In this document: one piece after another, positions 63,780-64,000 of the stretch
Numbering within the stretch: position 1 is the stretch's first letter
Layout: each line of letters begins with the position of its first letter
NCBI GenBank assembly: GCA_030248215.1
Contig: JASANG010000426.1
Coordinates: forward strand, 62,001-126,000
Reading direction: 5' to 3'
DNA from: Enoplolaimus lenunculus
Lineage: Eukaryota; Nematoda; Enoplea; Enoplida; Thoracostomopsidae
DNA: 64,000 bases
Program-made: the position numbers and the translations under genes
The notes under the pieces: model-generated
Told to the model about the DNA's origin: nothing
The model's input: the letters and a program-made list of their open reading frames with translations, nothing else
Databases searched by the model: none

Positions 63780-64000
63780 GTATCTGTTTGGGGTGAGTCT
63801 TTCTCATCTCCTGAAAAATTTGTCGCAGTGTGGAAGGCGAGATTCAGTGGTCGCAAAGATATCGAAGAGAAGGTTTGGGGAACAGACGATCCTAAATCAA
63901 TAAAATTTTTACATAGTCAGATAGTTTGGCCGGGCACAACGTTACATTATTTGTGTATCGTTTTCGAATTAATTTATACGATTTGTTTTGCACGAGCACA
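63780..64000 (+). other. Coding-like flank cut by the window edge
   Basis: Codon use after the end of the preceding ORF still looks protein-like (VWGESFSSPEKFVAVW, then SGRKDIEEKVWG). I cannot tell whether it belongs to the same gene or element, because the window stops here. Confidence 0.3.

Noticed and set aside
1-64000. LTR retroelements, Polintons or viral insertions
   Set aside because: No long direct terminal repeats and no protease, integrase, capsid or envelope-like frames were seen.
1-64000. CRISPR array, rRNA genes, bacterial operons
   Set aside because: No short direct repeats with unique spacers and no conserved rRNA blocks; genes are spliced and eukaryotic.

Overview
This window is nuclear DNA from an intron-rich, AT-rich invertebrate animal. 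It holds recognisable metazoan genes broken into many short exons with GT-AG borders, set among many small transposable elements. I cannot name the species. Acceptor-like sites just upstream of several start codons, with no visible donor, would fit a lineage that uses spliced-leader trans-splicing (tunicates are one such group), but this is inference only.

Layout, left to right. 1-780 is an AT-rich repeat. 1652-7807 (minus) is a two-pore potassium channel with both pore loops readable across eight exons. 10550-13257 (minus) is an unrecognised multi-exon gene. 15933-20254 (minus) is MRPL39, nine exons, 318 residues. 23193-35510 (plus) is Maelstrom (MAEL), about 14 exons, with an unusually long disordered tail. 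35511-40055 is a gene-free belt of element remnants. 40056-53655 (minus) is MMS22L, at least 20 exons; a few joints are unresolved and the first exon was not found. 53700-57700 is intergenic and contains a remarkable hairpin-rich element, hAT-like elements, a tRNA-derived sequence and a possible secreted-protein exon. 57819-59218 (plus) is MRPL33 (two exons), followed only 161 bp later by SRPRB at 59380-61293 (plus, four exons, 265 residues). 62538-63779 (plus) is an RRM-like plus CCHC-knuckle ORF resembling ORF1 of a non-LTR retrotransposon.

The genes do not form one pathway. MRPL39 and MRPL33 are both mitochondrial large-subunit ribosomal proteins, SRPRB is the membrane anchor of the SRP receptor, MAEL belongs to the germline piRNA pathway, MMS22L (with TONSL) acts in replication-fork repair, and the K2P protein is a leak channel. 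The exon models were built by hand from conserved residues, splice consensus and matching intron phases; for K2P, MRPL39, MRPL33 and SRPRB every junction keeps frame.

The non-coding part is dominated by small non-autonomous DNA transposons. One large group has hAT-like ends (CAGGG-type termini) followed by iterated short words such as gatccg, ccgaga, catcgg or ccgggt, a different word in each family. A second family has subterminal CCTAAG arrays and a roughly 24 bp terminal inverted repeat. A third is a 200 bp near-perfect palindrome. Two LINE fragments and three tRNA-derived sequences are also present. I saw no LTR element, no CRISPR array and no rRNA.
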